A stretch of 64,000 nt of DNA from JACCZR01 sp963844805 (GTDB lineage: Bacteria; Actinomycetota; Thermoleophilia; Solirubrobacterales; Thermoleophilaceae). The DNA lies in contig CAWJPU010000009.1 of the NCBI GenBank assembly GCA_963844805.1, positions 124,001-188,000 of the forward strand. The letters are read 5' to 3'. How positions within the stretch are numbered: position 1 is the first letter of the stretch; every line of letters starts with the position of its first letter. Both the position numbers and the translations under genes were made by a program. A model generated the notes under the pieces. It saw only the letters and a list, made by a program, of their open reading frames with translations, searched no databases and was not told the origin of the DNA. Positions 1-8,707 of the stretch are shown piece after piece.

Positions 1-13
1 ACGACCACAGGGG

Positions 14-19
14 TAGGCT
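14..19 (+). promoter_or_regulatory. -10 box TAGGCT, leaderless gene start
   Basis: TAGGCT ends 9 nt before the ATG at 29. There is no Shine-Dalgarno in the gap, so transcription probably starts at or next to the start codon. The same hexamer recurs at 6007. Confidence 0.55.
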
Positions 20-28
20 CCCCAATCG

Positions 29-1633
29 ATGCCCAGCGAGCAGCCCGGAAGTCAGCTACGGGACCTGCGGGCGGTCACCGACGCCGCGCTCTCCTATCTG
101 CCGCTCGAACAGCTCCTCGACGAGCTGCTCACGCGTGCGACCGAGATCCTCGACGTGGACACCGCGGCGATCCTCCTCATCGACACGGACCGCCGGACGC
201 TGGTGGCTCGCGCCGCGAAGGGGCTCGAGGAGGAGGTCGAAGCCGTGGTGCGGGTGCCGATGGGCCGCGGCTTCGCGGGCCGCGTGGCGGCCGAGGCCCA
301 CGCCGTGCACATCCCGGACGTGGCGACCGCGGACATCTTCAACCCCATCCTGCGCGAGAAGGGGCTGCGCTCGCTGCTGGGCGTGCCGCTGATCGCCGAG
401 GGCCAGATCACCGGGGTCCTGCACGTCGGCAGCCTCGTCGACCGCCAGTTCACCGACGAGGATGCCGACCTGCTCCAGCGGGCCGCCGACCGCGCGGCGC
501 TGGCTATCCACTCCCGGCTCGCCGAGCGGGAGCGTGGGCTCGCGGAAGAGCTGCAGCGCTCGCTGCTCCCCCAGACCCTGCCCTCCTTTCCCGGCATGCG
601 CGTCGCCGCGCGCTACGCGCCGGCCGCGTCCGCCCTGCTGGGCGGCGATTGGTACGACGCGTTCGTGACCCGCAGCGGCACCCTCTGCCTGGCCATCGGC
701 GACGTGGTCGGCCGCGGCTTCCGAGCGGCGGCGCTGATGGCCCAGCTGCGCTCCGCCCTACGCGCCTACGCGCTGGACGAGCGGCCCCCGCTCGAGGTCA
801 TCGAGCGCCTGAACACGCTGGTCCGGCAGCTCGAGCCCGGCCGGACGGCGACGCTCGTCTACATCGTCCTGGACCCTCGCAGCAGCAAGATGGAGGCCGT
901 TGCCGCAGCGAACGCGCCGCCGGTCTTGGTCTCCCCCGAGGGGCACACTCGCCTGCTGGACCTGCCGCCCGCGCCCCCACTGGGCGCCACGGCCAGCGCC
1001 GCGTACGCCGCGATCGAGACCGAGCTGACCCCGGGCTCGCGCCTTCTCCTCTATACCGACGGGCTGATCGAGCGCTCGGGCGAGTCCATCGACATGGGAC
1101 TCGACCGCTTGCTCGCAGCGAGCGGAGCCACGAACGGTTCGGTGGACTCGTTCTGCCAGAACATCTTCGACGAGCTGCTCCCCCCGGAGGGGATCGACGA
1201 TGACGCCGCCCTGATCGCGATCGAGACCGAGATCCTGCCCGACCCGTTGCTGATCACGCTCCCCGCGGAGCGCGATTCCGCGCCCTTGCTCAGACGCCTG
1301 CTGTCGCGGTGGCTGGCCGACCGGGGGGCTTCGCAGTGGGACTCCGACGCCGTGCTGCTGGCCGCCGCCGAGGCCTGCTCCAACTCGATCGAGCACGCCT
1401 ACCCCCCGGATGCGCGCTCCTTCGACGTCGAGGTGTCGGGGAGCGAGGGCGACGTGTCCGTGACGGTGCGCGACTACGGCAGCTGGCGGCCACCGCGCGG
1501 CACGAACAGGGGCCGCGGGATAAAGATGATGGAAGCATTGGTGGATTCGGTCGCGATCGACCGGGGCGACGAGGGGACCACCGTGACGATCCAACACCAC
1601 CTGACACGGGAGCCGGCACGAGCGACGAGCTGA
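29..1633 (+). CDS. GAF / PP2C-SpoIIE phosphatase / HATPase regulator
   Basis: A 534-residue three-domain cytoplasmic signalling protein. Residues about 15-165 form a GAF sensor, about 175-390 a SpoIIE-type PP2C phosphatase, and about 400-525 an RsbW-like ATPase domain with an N-box (EACSNSIEHAY) and a GRGI glycine loop. Such proteins dephosphorylate a STAS anti-sigma antagonist and can bind it through the kinase-like domain, linking a small-molecule or redox signal to a sigma factor. The next gene is exactly such a STAS protein and overlaps the stop by 4 nt, so the two probably work as a pair. The sigma factor itself is not in the window. The start is set by the TAGGCT box upstream. Confidence 0.92.
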   Translation: MPSEQPGSQLRDLRAVTDAALSYLPLEQLLDELLTRATEILDVDTAAILLIDTDRRTLVARAAKGLEEEVEAVVRVPMGRGFAGRVAAEAHAVHIPDVATADIFNPILREKGLRSLLGVPLIAEGQITGVLHVGSLVDRQFTDEDADLLQRAADRAALAIHSRLAERERGLAEELQRSLLPQTLPSFPGMRVAARYAPAASALLGGDWYDAFVTRSGTLCLAIGDVVGRGFRAAALMAQLRSALRAYALDERPPLEVIERLNTLVRQLEPGRTATLVYIVLDPRSSKMEAVAAANAPPVLVSPEGHTRLLDLPPAPPLGATASAAYAAIETELTPGSRLLLYTDGLIERSGESIDMGLDRLLAASGATNGSVDSFCQNIFDELLPPEGIDDDAALIAIETEILPDPLLITLPAERDSAPLLRRLLSRWLADRGASQWDSDAVLLAAAEACSNSIEHAYPPDARSFDVEVSGSEGDVSVTVRDYGSWRPPRGTNRGRGIKMMEALVDSVAIDRGDEGTTVTIQHHLTREPARATS

Positions 1634-1977
1634 GCATCGAGCGCCAGGACGGCGTGGTCGTGGCGCGGCTGAACGAGGAGTTCGAGCTCTCGTCGGCGGT
1701 CGGGATCCGCGAGGGCCTGTTCGGGGCGCTGAGCAACCGCGACCACGGCATCGTGATCGACCTGCAGAACGTCACGTTCATGGACAGCGCGGGTATCAAC
1801 GTGCTGTTCGAGCTGGCCGAACGGCTGGAGTCGCGCCAGCAACGCGTAGCGGTGGTGCTGCCCGAGCGGGCCGTGGTCCGCCGGGTAGCCGAGATCGTGG
1901 GCCTGGGCGCCAGGGTGGCGGTCTGCGAGACCGTGGACGACGCGGTCGAGTCGATCCCGCCCGCCGACCCCGCCTAG
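1630..1977 (+). CDS. STAS-domain anti-sigma factor antagonist (CTG start)
   Basis: About 115 residues forming one STAS domain. The conserved phosphoacceptor region reads TFMDSAGINVLF, with the serine of DSAG as the likely phosphorylation site. It is the expected substrate of the upstream SpoIIE-type phosphatase. The domain's first strand (SIERQDGVVVARL) begins right after a CTG whose last two bases belong to the TGA of the phosphatase gene (CTGA overlap). No ATG, GTG or TTG lies upstream in this frame before the domain. The next GTG (1654) would cut off the first strand, so CTG is my preferred start. Confidence 0.85.
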   Translation: MSIERQDGVVVARLNEEFELSSAVGIREGLFGALSNRDHGIVIDLQNVTFMDSAGINVLFELAERLESRQQRVAVVLPERAVVRRVAEIVGLGARVAVCETVDDAVESIPPADPA

Positions 1978-1994
1978 CGCACGACGCGCGTCCG

Positions 1995-2000
1995 TATCCT
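1995..2000 (+). promoter_or_regulatory. -10 box TATCCT, leaderless
   Basis: TATCCT ends 6 nt before the GTG at 2007 with no ribosome-binding site between. It follows the STAS gene by only 17 nt, so the mutase gene has its own promoter. Confidence 0.45.
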
Positions 2001-2006
2001 CCTCGC

Positions 2007-3626
2007 GTGGCCACCGAGCGCGAGTACAAGCCCACCATCGCCCCCATCGTCGGTCCCGACGACGAGCGGGTGTTCACCGACTCGGGCATCGAGATCAAGC
2101 CGCTGTACGACGAGGCCGACGTCGACAGCGGGCTCGAGGAGCGCCTCGGCGAGCCGGGCGAGTACCCGTTCACCCGCGGCATCCACCGCGAGATGTACCG
2201 CAAGCGCCGCTGGACGATGCGCCAGTACGCGGGCTACGCGAGCGCCAAGGAGACCAACGAGCGCTTCCACTATCTGATCGACCACGGCTCGACGGGCCTG
2301 TCGATGGCCTTCGACCTGCCCACCCAGCTCGGGCGCGACTCCGACGACCCGCTGTGCGAGGGCGAGGTCGGGCGCACCGGGGTCGCCATCGACTCCATCG
2401 ACGACATGCGGCGCGTGTTCGACGGCATCCCCCTCAAGGACGTGTCCACGTCGATGACGATCAACGCGCCGGCGTCGGTGCTGCTCCTGCTCTACGAGCT
2501 GGTGGGCGAGGAGCAGGGCGTCGATTCCAAGGACCTGCGCGGCACGACCCAGAACGACGTGCTCAAGGAGTACATCGCCCGCGGGAACTTCATCTACCCG
2601 CCCGAGCCCGCGATGCGGCTGACCACCGACCTGTTCGCCTACTGCGCCGAGCGCGTCCCGAAGTGGAACACGATCTCCATCTCCGGCTACCACATGCGCG
2701 AGAAGGGCTGCTCGGCGGTGCAGGAGGTCGGCTTCACGCTGGCCAACGCGATCGCCTACGTCGAGGCCGCGCTCGAGGCCGGCCTCGACATCGACTCCTT
2801 CGGCCCGCGCTTGGCCTTCTTCTTCAACGGCCACAACAACGTCTTCCAGGAGGTCGCCAAGTTCCGCGCCGCCCGGCGCATGTGGGCGCGCATCGTGCGC
2901 GAGCGCTTCGGCTCCGAGAACGAGAAGGCCCAGACCATCCGCTTCCACACCCAGACCGGCGGCGTGACGCTGGCCGCCCAGCAGCCCGAGAACAACATCG
3001 TGCGCGTGGCGCTGCAGGGCTTCGCCGCGGTGTGCGGCGGCACCCAGTCGCTGCACACGAACGGCTTCGACGAGGCGCTCGCGCTGCCCACCGAGCGGGC
3101 GGCCCGCATCGCCCTGCGCACCCAGCAGATCCTCGCCCACGAGTCCGGCGCCACCGACACCGTCGACCCCTTCGCCGGCTCCTACTTCGTCGAGGCGCTC
3201 ACCGACCAGATCGAGACCGGCGCCCAGGGCCTGATCGACAAGGTCGACGAGCTCGGCGGCTCGGTCCAGTGCATCCCCTTCATCCGCGCCGAGGTCGAGG
3301 AGTCGGCGTGGGGCTACGAGGAGCGCTACCGGATCAAGCAGGACATCGTGGTCGGGGTGAACGAGTACGTCACCGACCAGGTGGACGAGGTCGACATCCT
3401 GCGCGTGGACCCGGAGTCCGAGCGCGAGCAGGTCGAGCGGCTGCGGCAGTTCAAGGCCGAGCGCGACGAGGGCGCGCTGCGGAAGCGGCTGGAAGGCCTG
3501 CGCGAGACCGCGCGGGGCGACGGCAACCTGCTCGAGCCCATGCGCGCCGCCCTGAAGGAAAAGGCCACGATCGGCGAGGTCTGCGGCGTGCTGCGCGAGG
3601 AGTACGGGGAGTATTCCGAGGCCTGA
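2007..3626 (+). CDS. acyl-CoA mutase (methylmalonyl-CoA mutase type) large subunit
   Basis: 539 residues covering the substrate-binding TIM-barrel half of adenosylcobalamin-dependent acyl-CoA mutases. Diagnostic stretches are YPFTRGIHREMYRKRRWTMR near residue 50, GLSMAFDLPTQ, NDVLKEYIARG, SISGYHMREKG and the GGTQSLHTNGFDEALALPT block. The family interconverts methylmalonyl-CoA and succinyl-CoA (or isobutyryl/butyryl-CoA), joining odd-chain and branched-chain breakdown to the TCA cycle. The C-terminal cobalamin-binding domain of single-chain enzymes is absent, so a separate small subunit is required; none is in this window. Substrate cannot be fixed from sequence alone, although nearby carboxylase genes favour methylmalonyl-CoA. 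Confidence 0.88.
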   Translation: MATEREYKPTIAPIVGPDDERVFTDSGIEIKPLYDEADVDSGLEERLGEPGEYPFTRGIHREMYRKRRWTMRQYAGYASAKETNERFHYLIDHGSTGLSMAFDLPTQLGRDSDDPLCEGEVGRTGVAIDSIDDMRRVFDGIPLKDVSTSMTINAPASVLLLLYELVGEEQGVDSKDLRGTTQNDVLKEYIARGNFIYPPEPAMRLTTDLFAYCAERVPKWNTISISGYHMREKGCSAVQEVGFTLANAIAYVEAALEAGLDIDSFGPRLAFFFNGHNNVFQEVAKFRAARRMWARIVRERFGSENEKAQTIRFHTQTGGVTLAAQQPENNIVRVALQGFAAVCGGTQSLHTNGFDEALALPTERAARIALRTQQILAHESGATDTVDPFAGSYFVEALTDQIETGAQGLIDKVDELGGSVQCIPFIRAEVEESAWGYEERYRIKQDIVVGVNEYVTDQVDEVDILRVDPESEREQVERLRQFKAERDEGALRKRLEGLRETARGDGNLLEPMRAALKEKATIGEVCGVLREEYGEYSEA

Positions 3627-3739
3627 TCGGCCCCTTGCACCCGCCCGCGGCGCGGGCGTAGGCTCGCGCCGACTCGCGGTTTGGGCGGCCTCGCCCAGGC
3701 GGAAGGGAACCGGCGGGGCGTCGCCGAAACCCCGGCGCG
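3627..3739 (+). other. intergenic leader with TAGGCT box and GC-rich stems
   Basis: TAGGCT at 3658-3663 is a good -10, but the next ATG is at 3740, leaving a leader of roughly 70 nt. It contains GC-rich complementary segments (for example CGGGG near 3715 with CCCCG near 3731) that could fold. I could not match it to a known riboswitch class. Confidence 0.3.
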
Positions 3740-4102
3740 ATGCCCAAGTTCGAGGTCTCTCGCACCCTGGTCAAGTCACCGCCCGAGCTCTGGCCGGAGC
3801 TGAGTGAAGGGCGCCTGGCCGAGCTGATCGGCGAGGCCCAGGTGGAGGTCACCGAGGACGAGCGGAGCGTGCGCTGGGAGGCGCAAGGCGCACAGGGAAG
3901 TGCCTCGCTCGAGCCCTCCGGCTGGGGCACGAAGGTCACCCTCAACGCCGAGGTCGAGGAGCAGGTGGCCCGGTCGGGCCTCTGGAGCCGCTTCAGCAAG
4001 CGCCCTCCGGAGGCCTCCCCCTACGACGATCTACAGCAGCGGCTGGAGGGCCTGCTCGACGAGCTGGGCTCCGACCAGCGCCAACCCTTCACGCGCGAGT
4101 AG
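3740..4102 (+). CDS. hypothetical protein, possible SRPBCC-like fold
   Basis: A 120-residue soluble protein with no signal peptide or membrane segment. The start (FEVSRTLVKSPPELWPEL) resembles the first strand and helix of small START/SRPBCC proteins, followed by alternating strand-like segments (QVEVTED, SVRWEAQG, GSASLEPSGWGTKVTL) and a C-terminal helix (YDDLQQRLEGLLDELG). That would suit a small hydrophobic-ligand pocket, but I recognise no specific family. It is convergent with the serine hydrolase gene, with 9 nt between stops. Confidence 0.65.
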   Translation: MPKFEVSRTLVKSPPELWPELSEGRLAELIGEAQVEVTEDERSVRWEAQGAQGSASLEPSGWGTKVTLNAEVEEQVARSGLWSRFSKRPPEASPYDDLQQRLEGLLDELGSDQRQPFTRE

Positions 4103-4111
4103 CACTCCGGC

Positions 4112-5965
4112 TCAGCGCACCACGCGCACGCGGCGGCGGGCGATGCTCGAGTAGCCGCCGCGGACCGAGGTCTTCGCCGACAGCCGCGCCCGGCCCCGGG
4201 CGTTCCGGCGCACCCGCATCCGCAGAACGGCCCGGCGGCCCTTGCGCAGCCTGAATGTGCGCGCGCCGAGCCGGCGGCCGCGCGGGGAGCGCAGCACGAG
4301 CCGCCCGCGGCACCCGGTGTCGCCGCGGCGCGGGCAGGCGATCCGGATCCGGACGGTGCCGCGGCGCACCACCAAGCGGCGCGACAGCAGCCGCACGCGC
4401 GGCGCGATCGGCGGGCGGACGACACCGAGGCCCTCCGTCGCCGGCGTGCCGTCGAGGGTGTCGCGGTTGCGCGTGGCGAGCTCCAGGCGCAGCTTGCCGC
4501 GCCGCTTCAGCGAAGCCCGTCGGCGCGCGGTGAGGCGGAAGCTGAACCGCTGCGCCTCGCCCGGCCCGATGTCGTAGCTGCGGCCCTGCGGGGCGCCCTC
4601 GAGAGTCGCGCGCCCGAAGCAGCGTCCGGCGGGGCCGCCGGGCCAGCGGCCGGGACAGGCCAGCCGCACCGCGACGAAGCCGCGCAGGCTGGCCCGGGGC
4701 CGGAGCAGGCGCATCTGCATCGCGCGCGCCCGGCGGGGGCCGGCCGGTGGCAGCGCGGGCTGGACGATCCCCGGCAGGTACTCGGACGGGTTGAACACGG
4801 CGGTCTGGAAGCCGCGGTCGGCGTCAGGCGTCTCGGGGTTGGGGTCGCCGGCGTCGCGCGGGCGTGGCACGCGCTGGTCGGTGATCGAGCCCAGCACCCG
4901 CTCGTACAGGCCTTGCTCCCAGCTCGAGCCACCCGACGGAGCCGGCGAGGACTCCTGGCCGGTCCGCACGACCATCACGTCCTGGCTCGGGAACACCGCC
5001 ACGACCTGCCCGAACAGGCCCGAGAAGCGGTACAGGTCGGGCGGCAGGGTCGGGAACTCGCGGCTGCCGCTCACCGGACGGCTGCCGACCCTCGGGCTGA
5101 CGCACGGCTTCTTGCTGTTGATCCAGATGAACCAGCCGTAGCACCCGTTGGTCCTGCTTGCCGACAGCGCTTGGCGGACGAACGTCGACGAGAGGAGGCG
5201 CCGGCCGCGCCACACCCCGTCGCGGCGCAGGAGATCCCCGAGTCGGCCGAAGTCGTCCGGCCGCATGTTCAGACCGAAGAAGCCCTGGGTGTGGCCGACC
5301 TGGTCGCGGCGCCAGAACCAGGAGTCGCGGCCGATCCCGAGCGGCCCGAACAGCTCCCGCTGGGCGTAGCTCTGGAAGTCCTCGCCCACCGCCCGGCCCA
5401 CGGACTCCGCCGCCAGCGCGGGGCCGCTCTGCGAGTACTCGTAGTACGTGCCCGGCGTCTTGTCGAAGGGCACCGTCAGGCCGTCGCGCAAGCGGTCGCG
5501 CATGAAGATGTTGTAGTCGCGGAGGCCGTTCCAGCGCAGGCCGGAGGTCATGCGCAGCAGTTGCTCGATCGACACGGCGCCGTGCGGCCGGTCGGCCTCG
5601 GTGATCAGCCCGCCGATGCGGTCGTGGCGGCTGATCAGCTCCTGGGTCATCGCCCGCCCGAACACCATCGCGGTCACCGACTTGGCCAGCGACCAGCTCT
5701 CGAACCGGCCGGCGCGGCTCTCGGGGTTCACCGAGTCCTCGCCCACCAAGCAGCCGTGGCGGTAGACGCGCACGGCAAAGCCCGCGTTGACGGTGCCGTA
5801 GTCGATTGCCGCGCGCACCTTCGCCCCATCCATGCCGGCCTGCCGCGGCGTGGCGCGCTGCCAGCGCGCGCCGGGCTCGCCGCAGCGCTTCGCCGCCTGC
5901 GCGGCGGGCGCGACGACCAGCAGCGCGAGGAGCACCCCCGCGACCCACGCACCCCTCCGCAGCAT
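4112..5965 (-). CDS. secreted beta-lactamase-family serine hydrolase (class C/S12) with basic C-terminal extension
   Basis: 617 residues. The N-terminus is a signal peptide (VAGVLLALLVVAPAAQAA). Residues about 35-365 are a beta-lactamase/transpeptidase-like hydrolase with the SxxK nucleophile motif in ESWSLAKSVTAM and a tyrosine motif YEYSQSG where YxN is usual (Gln replaces Asn). Residues about 400-617 form an Arg-rich, strand-forming extension (LTARRRASLKRRGKLRLEL, VRRGTVRIRIACPRRG), probably Ig-like and wall-associated. Such proteins act on D-Ala peptides or esters outside the cell; the substrate is unknown. The promoter box TACACT (5972-5977) lies 6 nt upstream on this strand. Confidence 0.87.
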   Translation of the reverse strand: MLRRGAWVAGVLLALLVVAPAAQAAKRCGEPGARWQRATPRQAGMDGAKVRAAIDYGTVNAGFAVRVYRHGCLVGEDSVNPESRAGRFESWSLAKSVTAMVFGRAMTQELISRHDRIGGLITEADRPHGAVSIEQLLRMTSGLRWNGLRDYNIFMRDRLRDGLTVPFDKTPGTYYEYSQSGPALAAESVGRAVGEDFQSYAQRELFGPLGIGRDSWFWRRDQVGHTQGFFGLNMRPDDFGRLGDLLRRDGVWRGRRLLSSTFVRQALSASRTNGCYGWFIWINSKKPCVSPRVGSRPVSGSREFPTLPPDLYRFSGLFGQVVAVFPSQDVMVVRTGQESSPAPSGGSSWEQGLYERVLGSITDQRVPRPRDAGDPNPETPDADRGFQTAVFNPSEYLPGIVQPALPPAGPRRARAMQMRLLRPRASLRGFVAVRLACPGRWPGGPAGRCFGRATLEGAPQGRSYDIGPGEAQRFSFRLTARRRASLKRRGKLRLELATRNRDTLDGTPATEGLGVVRPPIAPRVRLLSRRLVVRRGTVRIRIACPRRGDTGCRGRLVLRSPRGRRLGARTFRLRKGRRAVLRMRVRRNARGRARLSAKTSVRGGYSSIARRRVRVVR

Positions 5966-5971
5966 CGACGG

Positions 5972-5977
5972 AGTGTA
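5972..5977 (-). promoter_or_regulatory. -10 box TACACT for the serine hydrolase gene
   Basis: On the minus strand TACACT ends 6 nt before the ATG at 5965, the spacing seen at other leaderless genes here. Confidence 0.45.
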
Positions 5978-6006
5978 ATCCCGCCGAGGGCCCGTGCGCC
6001 AGCGCG

Positions 6007-6012
6007 TAGGCT
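6007..6012 (+). promoter_or_regulatory. -10 box TAGGCT in front of an ATC-initiated gene
   Basis: TAGGCT ends 6 nt before ATC at 6019. Its first three bases (TAG) also close the reading frame upstream, so coding cannot extend further left. Confidence 0.5.
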
Positions 6013-6018
6013 GCCGCC

Positions 6019-7128
6019 ATCACGCAGGGCCCGGCGCAACATTTCCGAGAGTGGCTCGAGCGCGAGCCGCGGGGTGCCGGCGAGGTCCCGTTCGAGAACC
6101 TGCTCAGGGTCTGGGGGATCGAGAACCCGACCCCGCAGGACCGCGGCCGCATCGAGCACGACCTCCGCCAGGCAGGCATCTCCGCTCAGCCTCCGCTCCA
6201 CCAGCTCGAGCGCTATTCGAACACGACGCTCTGGCTCAGCCACCCGGCCCCGGCCTGGCCGCAGGCGGCGCCGGCGGAAACGGCTCCGTCGCAGGCGGGT
6301 CCGGGCGCACGCACCGCTCCCCCCGCCAACCCGGTCGCGCTGGTGCTCATCGCGGTGGGAGCCCTGATCGGCGTCATATCCCTCTTCATGGACTGGACGC
6401 AGGGCGCCACGCTGTGGCAGCTCTACACCCTGCTCGACGTGGTCACCGTCCTGCTCGGGCTGGTGACGATCGCCCTGTGTGCCGCCGGATTCGCGGCACC
6501 CCGGATGCCGTACCTGCGCGCCGCGTTGATCCCGCCGGCGATGTTCTTCGCCCTGCCGGCGCTGGTGACCGCGATCGAGTTCCTCGTCACCCCCGGAGAC
6601 GTCGAGGTCGGGGCCATCGTCGGCCTCGTCGCCGCCCTGATCGCCACCGCCGGCCTGGCGGTGCTGGTGGCGTCCGACCTGGTTGCGCGCCGAAGCGGGC
6701 GCCGCCTCGGGATGGCGACCGTGCTGGTCGGCCTCGGCGCCGCGGCTTTCGTCGCGCTGTTCGTCACGATCGCCCAGCTGCTGCCCACGGTGGAGGCGGT
6801 CGCCACTCCCGCCGGCGAGCCCGGGTTCGGCGACTCGCTGTCCGAATGGCAGGTGGCGAAGGTGACCGACTGGTTCGATCAGCTGCTGGTGCTGGCCCTC
6901 CTTGCGCTTGCCGTGGCCGCGGTCGCGCTGCGGCAGGTGCCCGCGGTGTCCCTGGCTCTGGGAGTCCTCCTCGCCTACTTCGCCCTCCCCGACCTCCTGC
7001 TCGCGCTCGACGACATGCTCAACGGCGGCACCTTCTACGCCGCCGACGTGATGAGCGTCATGAGCGGCGCGGTTGCGCTGGCCGGATCGCTGTTCCTGGC
7101 CACGAACGCGCTCGTCGCGGGCGAATAA
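6019..7128 (+). CDS. multi-pass membrane protein with N-terminal helical domain (probable ATC start)
   Basis: Read from 6019 the frame gives 369 residues. The first ~75 form a soluble helical segment (QHFREWLEREP, ENLLRVWGIENPTP, RIEHDLRQAGI), then a Pro/Ala linker and about 7-8 hydrophobic segments from residue ~109 (VALVLIAVGALIGVISLF onward). The first standard start in frame is GTG 6343, which would remove 108 residues of clearly coding sequence. Upstream there is only ATC 6019, placed 6 nt behind a TAGGCT box. I therefore prefer ATC, or a miscalled ATG. Function is unknown. The neighbours are a secreted hydrolase and a carboxyltransferase gene, neither of which explains it. Confidence 0.7.
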   Translation: MTQGPAQHFREWLEREPRGAGEVPFENLLRVWGIENPTPQDRGRIEHDLRQAGISAQPPLHQLERYSNTTLWLSHPAPAWPQAAPAETAPSQAGPGARTAPPANPVALVLIAVGALIGVISLFMDWTQGATLWQLYTLLDVVTVLLGLVTIALCAAGFAAPRMPYLRAALIPPAMFFALPALVTAIEFLVTPGDVEVGAIVGLVAALIATAGLAVLVASDLVARRSGRRLGMATVLVGLGAAAFVALFVTIAQLLPTVEAVATPAGEPGFGDSLSEWQVAKVTDWFDQLLVLALLALAVAAVALRQVPAVSLALGVLLAYFALPDLLLALDDMLNGGTFYAADVMSVMSGAVALAGSLFLATNALVAGE

Positions 7129-7131
7129 CCT
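7126..7131 (+). promoter_or_regulatory. -10 box TAACCT overlapping upstream stop
   Basis: TAACCT contains the TAA stop of the membrane-protein gene and ends 10 nt before ATG 7142. Confidence 0.45.
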
Positions 7132-7141
7132 CTCGCGGCCC

Positions 7142-8707
7142 ATGCGCCAGAAGTCACCGGAGACCTACGAGGAGAAGCTCGCCCAGCTCCAGGAGCTGCG
7201 TGAGCAGGCCGCCCACACCAACCCCGAGGCCGAGGAGAAGCAGCACGCCAAGGGCAAGCTCACCGCGCGCGAGCGCGTGCTCAAGCTGCTCGACGAGGGC
7301 ACCTTCCAGGAGCTCGACACCTTCGTGCGCCACCGCACCGCGGAGTTCGGGATGGAGAAGAACAAGCCGTGGGGCGACGCCGTGGTCACCGGCCACGGGC
7401 TGATCAACGGGCGGCCGGTGTGCGTCTTCTCCCAGGACTTCACCGTCTTCGGCGGCTCGCTCGGCGAGGTCATGGCGGAGAAGATGTGCAAGATCATGGA
7501 CCTGGCGGCCAACATCGGCTGCCCGGTCATCGGCATCAACGACTCGGGCGGCGCGCGCATCCAGGAGGGCGTCGTCTCATTGGGCGCCTACGGCGACGTC
7601 TTCGTGCGCAACGTGCAGTGCTCGGGAGTCATCCCGCAGATCTCTCTGATCATGGGCCCCTGCGCGGGCGGCGCCGTCTACTCCCCGGCCATGACCGACT
7701 TCATCTTCATGGTCAAGGAGACCTCGCACATGTTCATCACGGGGCCCGACGTGATCAAGACGGTCACCGGCGAGGAGGTCGAGTTCGAGGAGCTCGGTGG
7801 GGCTATGACCCACAACACCAAGTCGGGCGTCGCGCACTTCGCCTCCGAGGACGAGGAGGCCTGCCTCGAGGACGCGCGCTTCCTCATGTCCTTCCTGCCC
7901 CAGAACAACCTCGAGCAGCCGCCGCGCATGGACTCCGGCGACCCGATCGACCGCATGGAGGAGGCGCTCGACACCGCGGTCCCCGACAACCCCAACAAGC
8001 CCTACGACATGCGCGACGTGGTCTCGCTGATCGTCGACGACGGCGAGTTCTTCGAGGTGCACGAGCACTTCGCCAGGAACATCATCGTGGGCTTCTCGCG
8101 CCTGGGCGGCAGGCCGGTGGGCATCGTGGGAAACCAGCCCGCGCAGCTGGCCGGCGTGCTCGACATCGAGTCGAGCGAGAAGGGCGCGCGCTTCGTGCGC
8201 TTCTGCGACGCGTTCAACATCCCGCTGGTGACCTTCACCGACGTGCCCGGCTTCCTGCCCGGCACCAGCCAGGAGTGGGGCGGGATCATCCGCCACGGCG
8301 CCAAGCTCCTGTACGCGTTCACCGAGGCGACGGTCCCCAAGCTGACCGTGGTCACGCGCAAGGCCTACGGCGGCGCGTACGACGTCATGAACTCCAAGCA
8401 CATGCTGGCCGACTTCAACTTCGCCTGGCCGCAGGCGGAGGTCGCGGTGATGGGCCCGGAGGGCGCGGTGAACATCATCTACCGCCGCGACATCTCGAAC
8501 TCGCCCACCCCCGACGAGCGGCGCCAGAAGCTGATGGACGACTACAAGGCGCGCTTCGCCAACCCCTACACGGCGGCCGAGCGCGGCTACATCGACGACG
8601 TGATCGTGCCCCACGAGACGCGCCCCAAGCTCATCCGGGCGCTGGAGACGCTGCAGACCAAACGCGTGCCCGGGCCGAAGCGCAAGCACGGAAATATTCC
8701 GCTGTAG
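7142..8707 (+). CDS. pccB: acyl-CoA (propionyl-CoA) carboxylase beta subunit, carboxyltransferase
   Basis: 521 residues with both halves of the biotin-dependent carboxyltransferase fold. Typical stretches are ARERVLKLLDEGTFQELD, the oxyanion-hole regions NDSGGARIQEGV and GPCAGGAVYSPAMTDF, and in the C-terminal half VPGFLPGTSQEWGGIIRHGA and RKAYGGAYDVMNSKH. It moves the carboxyl group from carboxybiotin to acyl-CoA, most often propionyl-CoA in this clade, giving methylmalonyl-CoA. Matching biotin carboxylase/BCCP is at 24871 and an epsilon-like subunit at 15837; the mutase at 2007 would use the product after epimerisation. The ATG at 7142 is chosen because the leaderless promoter box lies 10 nt before it. 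Confidence 0.93.
   Translation: MRQKSPETYEEKLAQLQELREQAAHTNPEAEEKQHAKGKLTARERVLKLLDEGTFQELDTFVRHRTAEFGMEKNKPWGDAVVTGHGLINGRPVCVFSQDFTVFGGSLGEVMAEKMCKIMDLAANIGCPVIGINDSGGARIQEGVVSLGAYGDVFVRNVQCSGVIPQISLIMGPCAGGAVYSPAMTDFIFMVKETSHMFITGPDVIKTVTGEEVEFEELGGAMTHNTKSGVAHFASEDEEACLEDARFLMSFLPQNNLEQPPRMDSGDPIDRMEEALDTAVPDNPNKPYDMRDVVSLIVDDGEFFEVHEHFARNIIVGFSRLGGRPVGIVGNQPAQLAGVLDIESSEKGARFVRFCDAFNIPLVTFTDVPGFLPGTSQEWGGIIRHGAKLLYAFTEATVPKLTVVTRKAYGGAYDVMNSKHMLADFNFAWPQAEVAVMGPEGAVNIIYRRDISNSPTPDERRQKLMDDYKARFANPYTAAERGYIDDVIVPHETRPKLIRALETLQTKRVPGPKRKHGNIPL

Noticed and set aside
1974..3140. 388-residue minus-strand ORF opposite the mutase gene
   Set aside because: Low-complexity Arg/Gly/Val-rich shadow of the codon bias of the mutase gene, with no domain and no promoter. 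Many such long antisense frames occur here because of high GC3.
3660..3739. cobalamin or c-di-AMP riboswitch before the small protein gene
   Set aside because: Only scattered GGGAA/CCGG-like strings are present; conserved boxes are missing and the downstream gene is not B12- or c-di-AMP-related by sequence.
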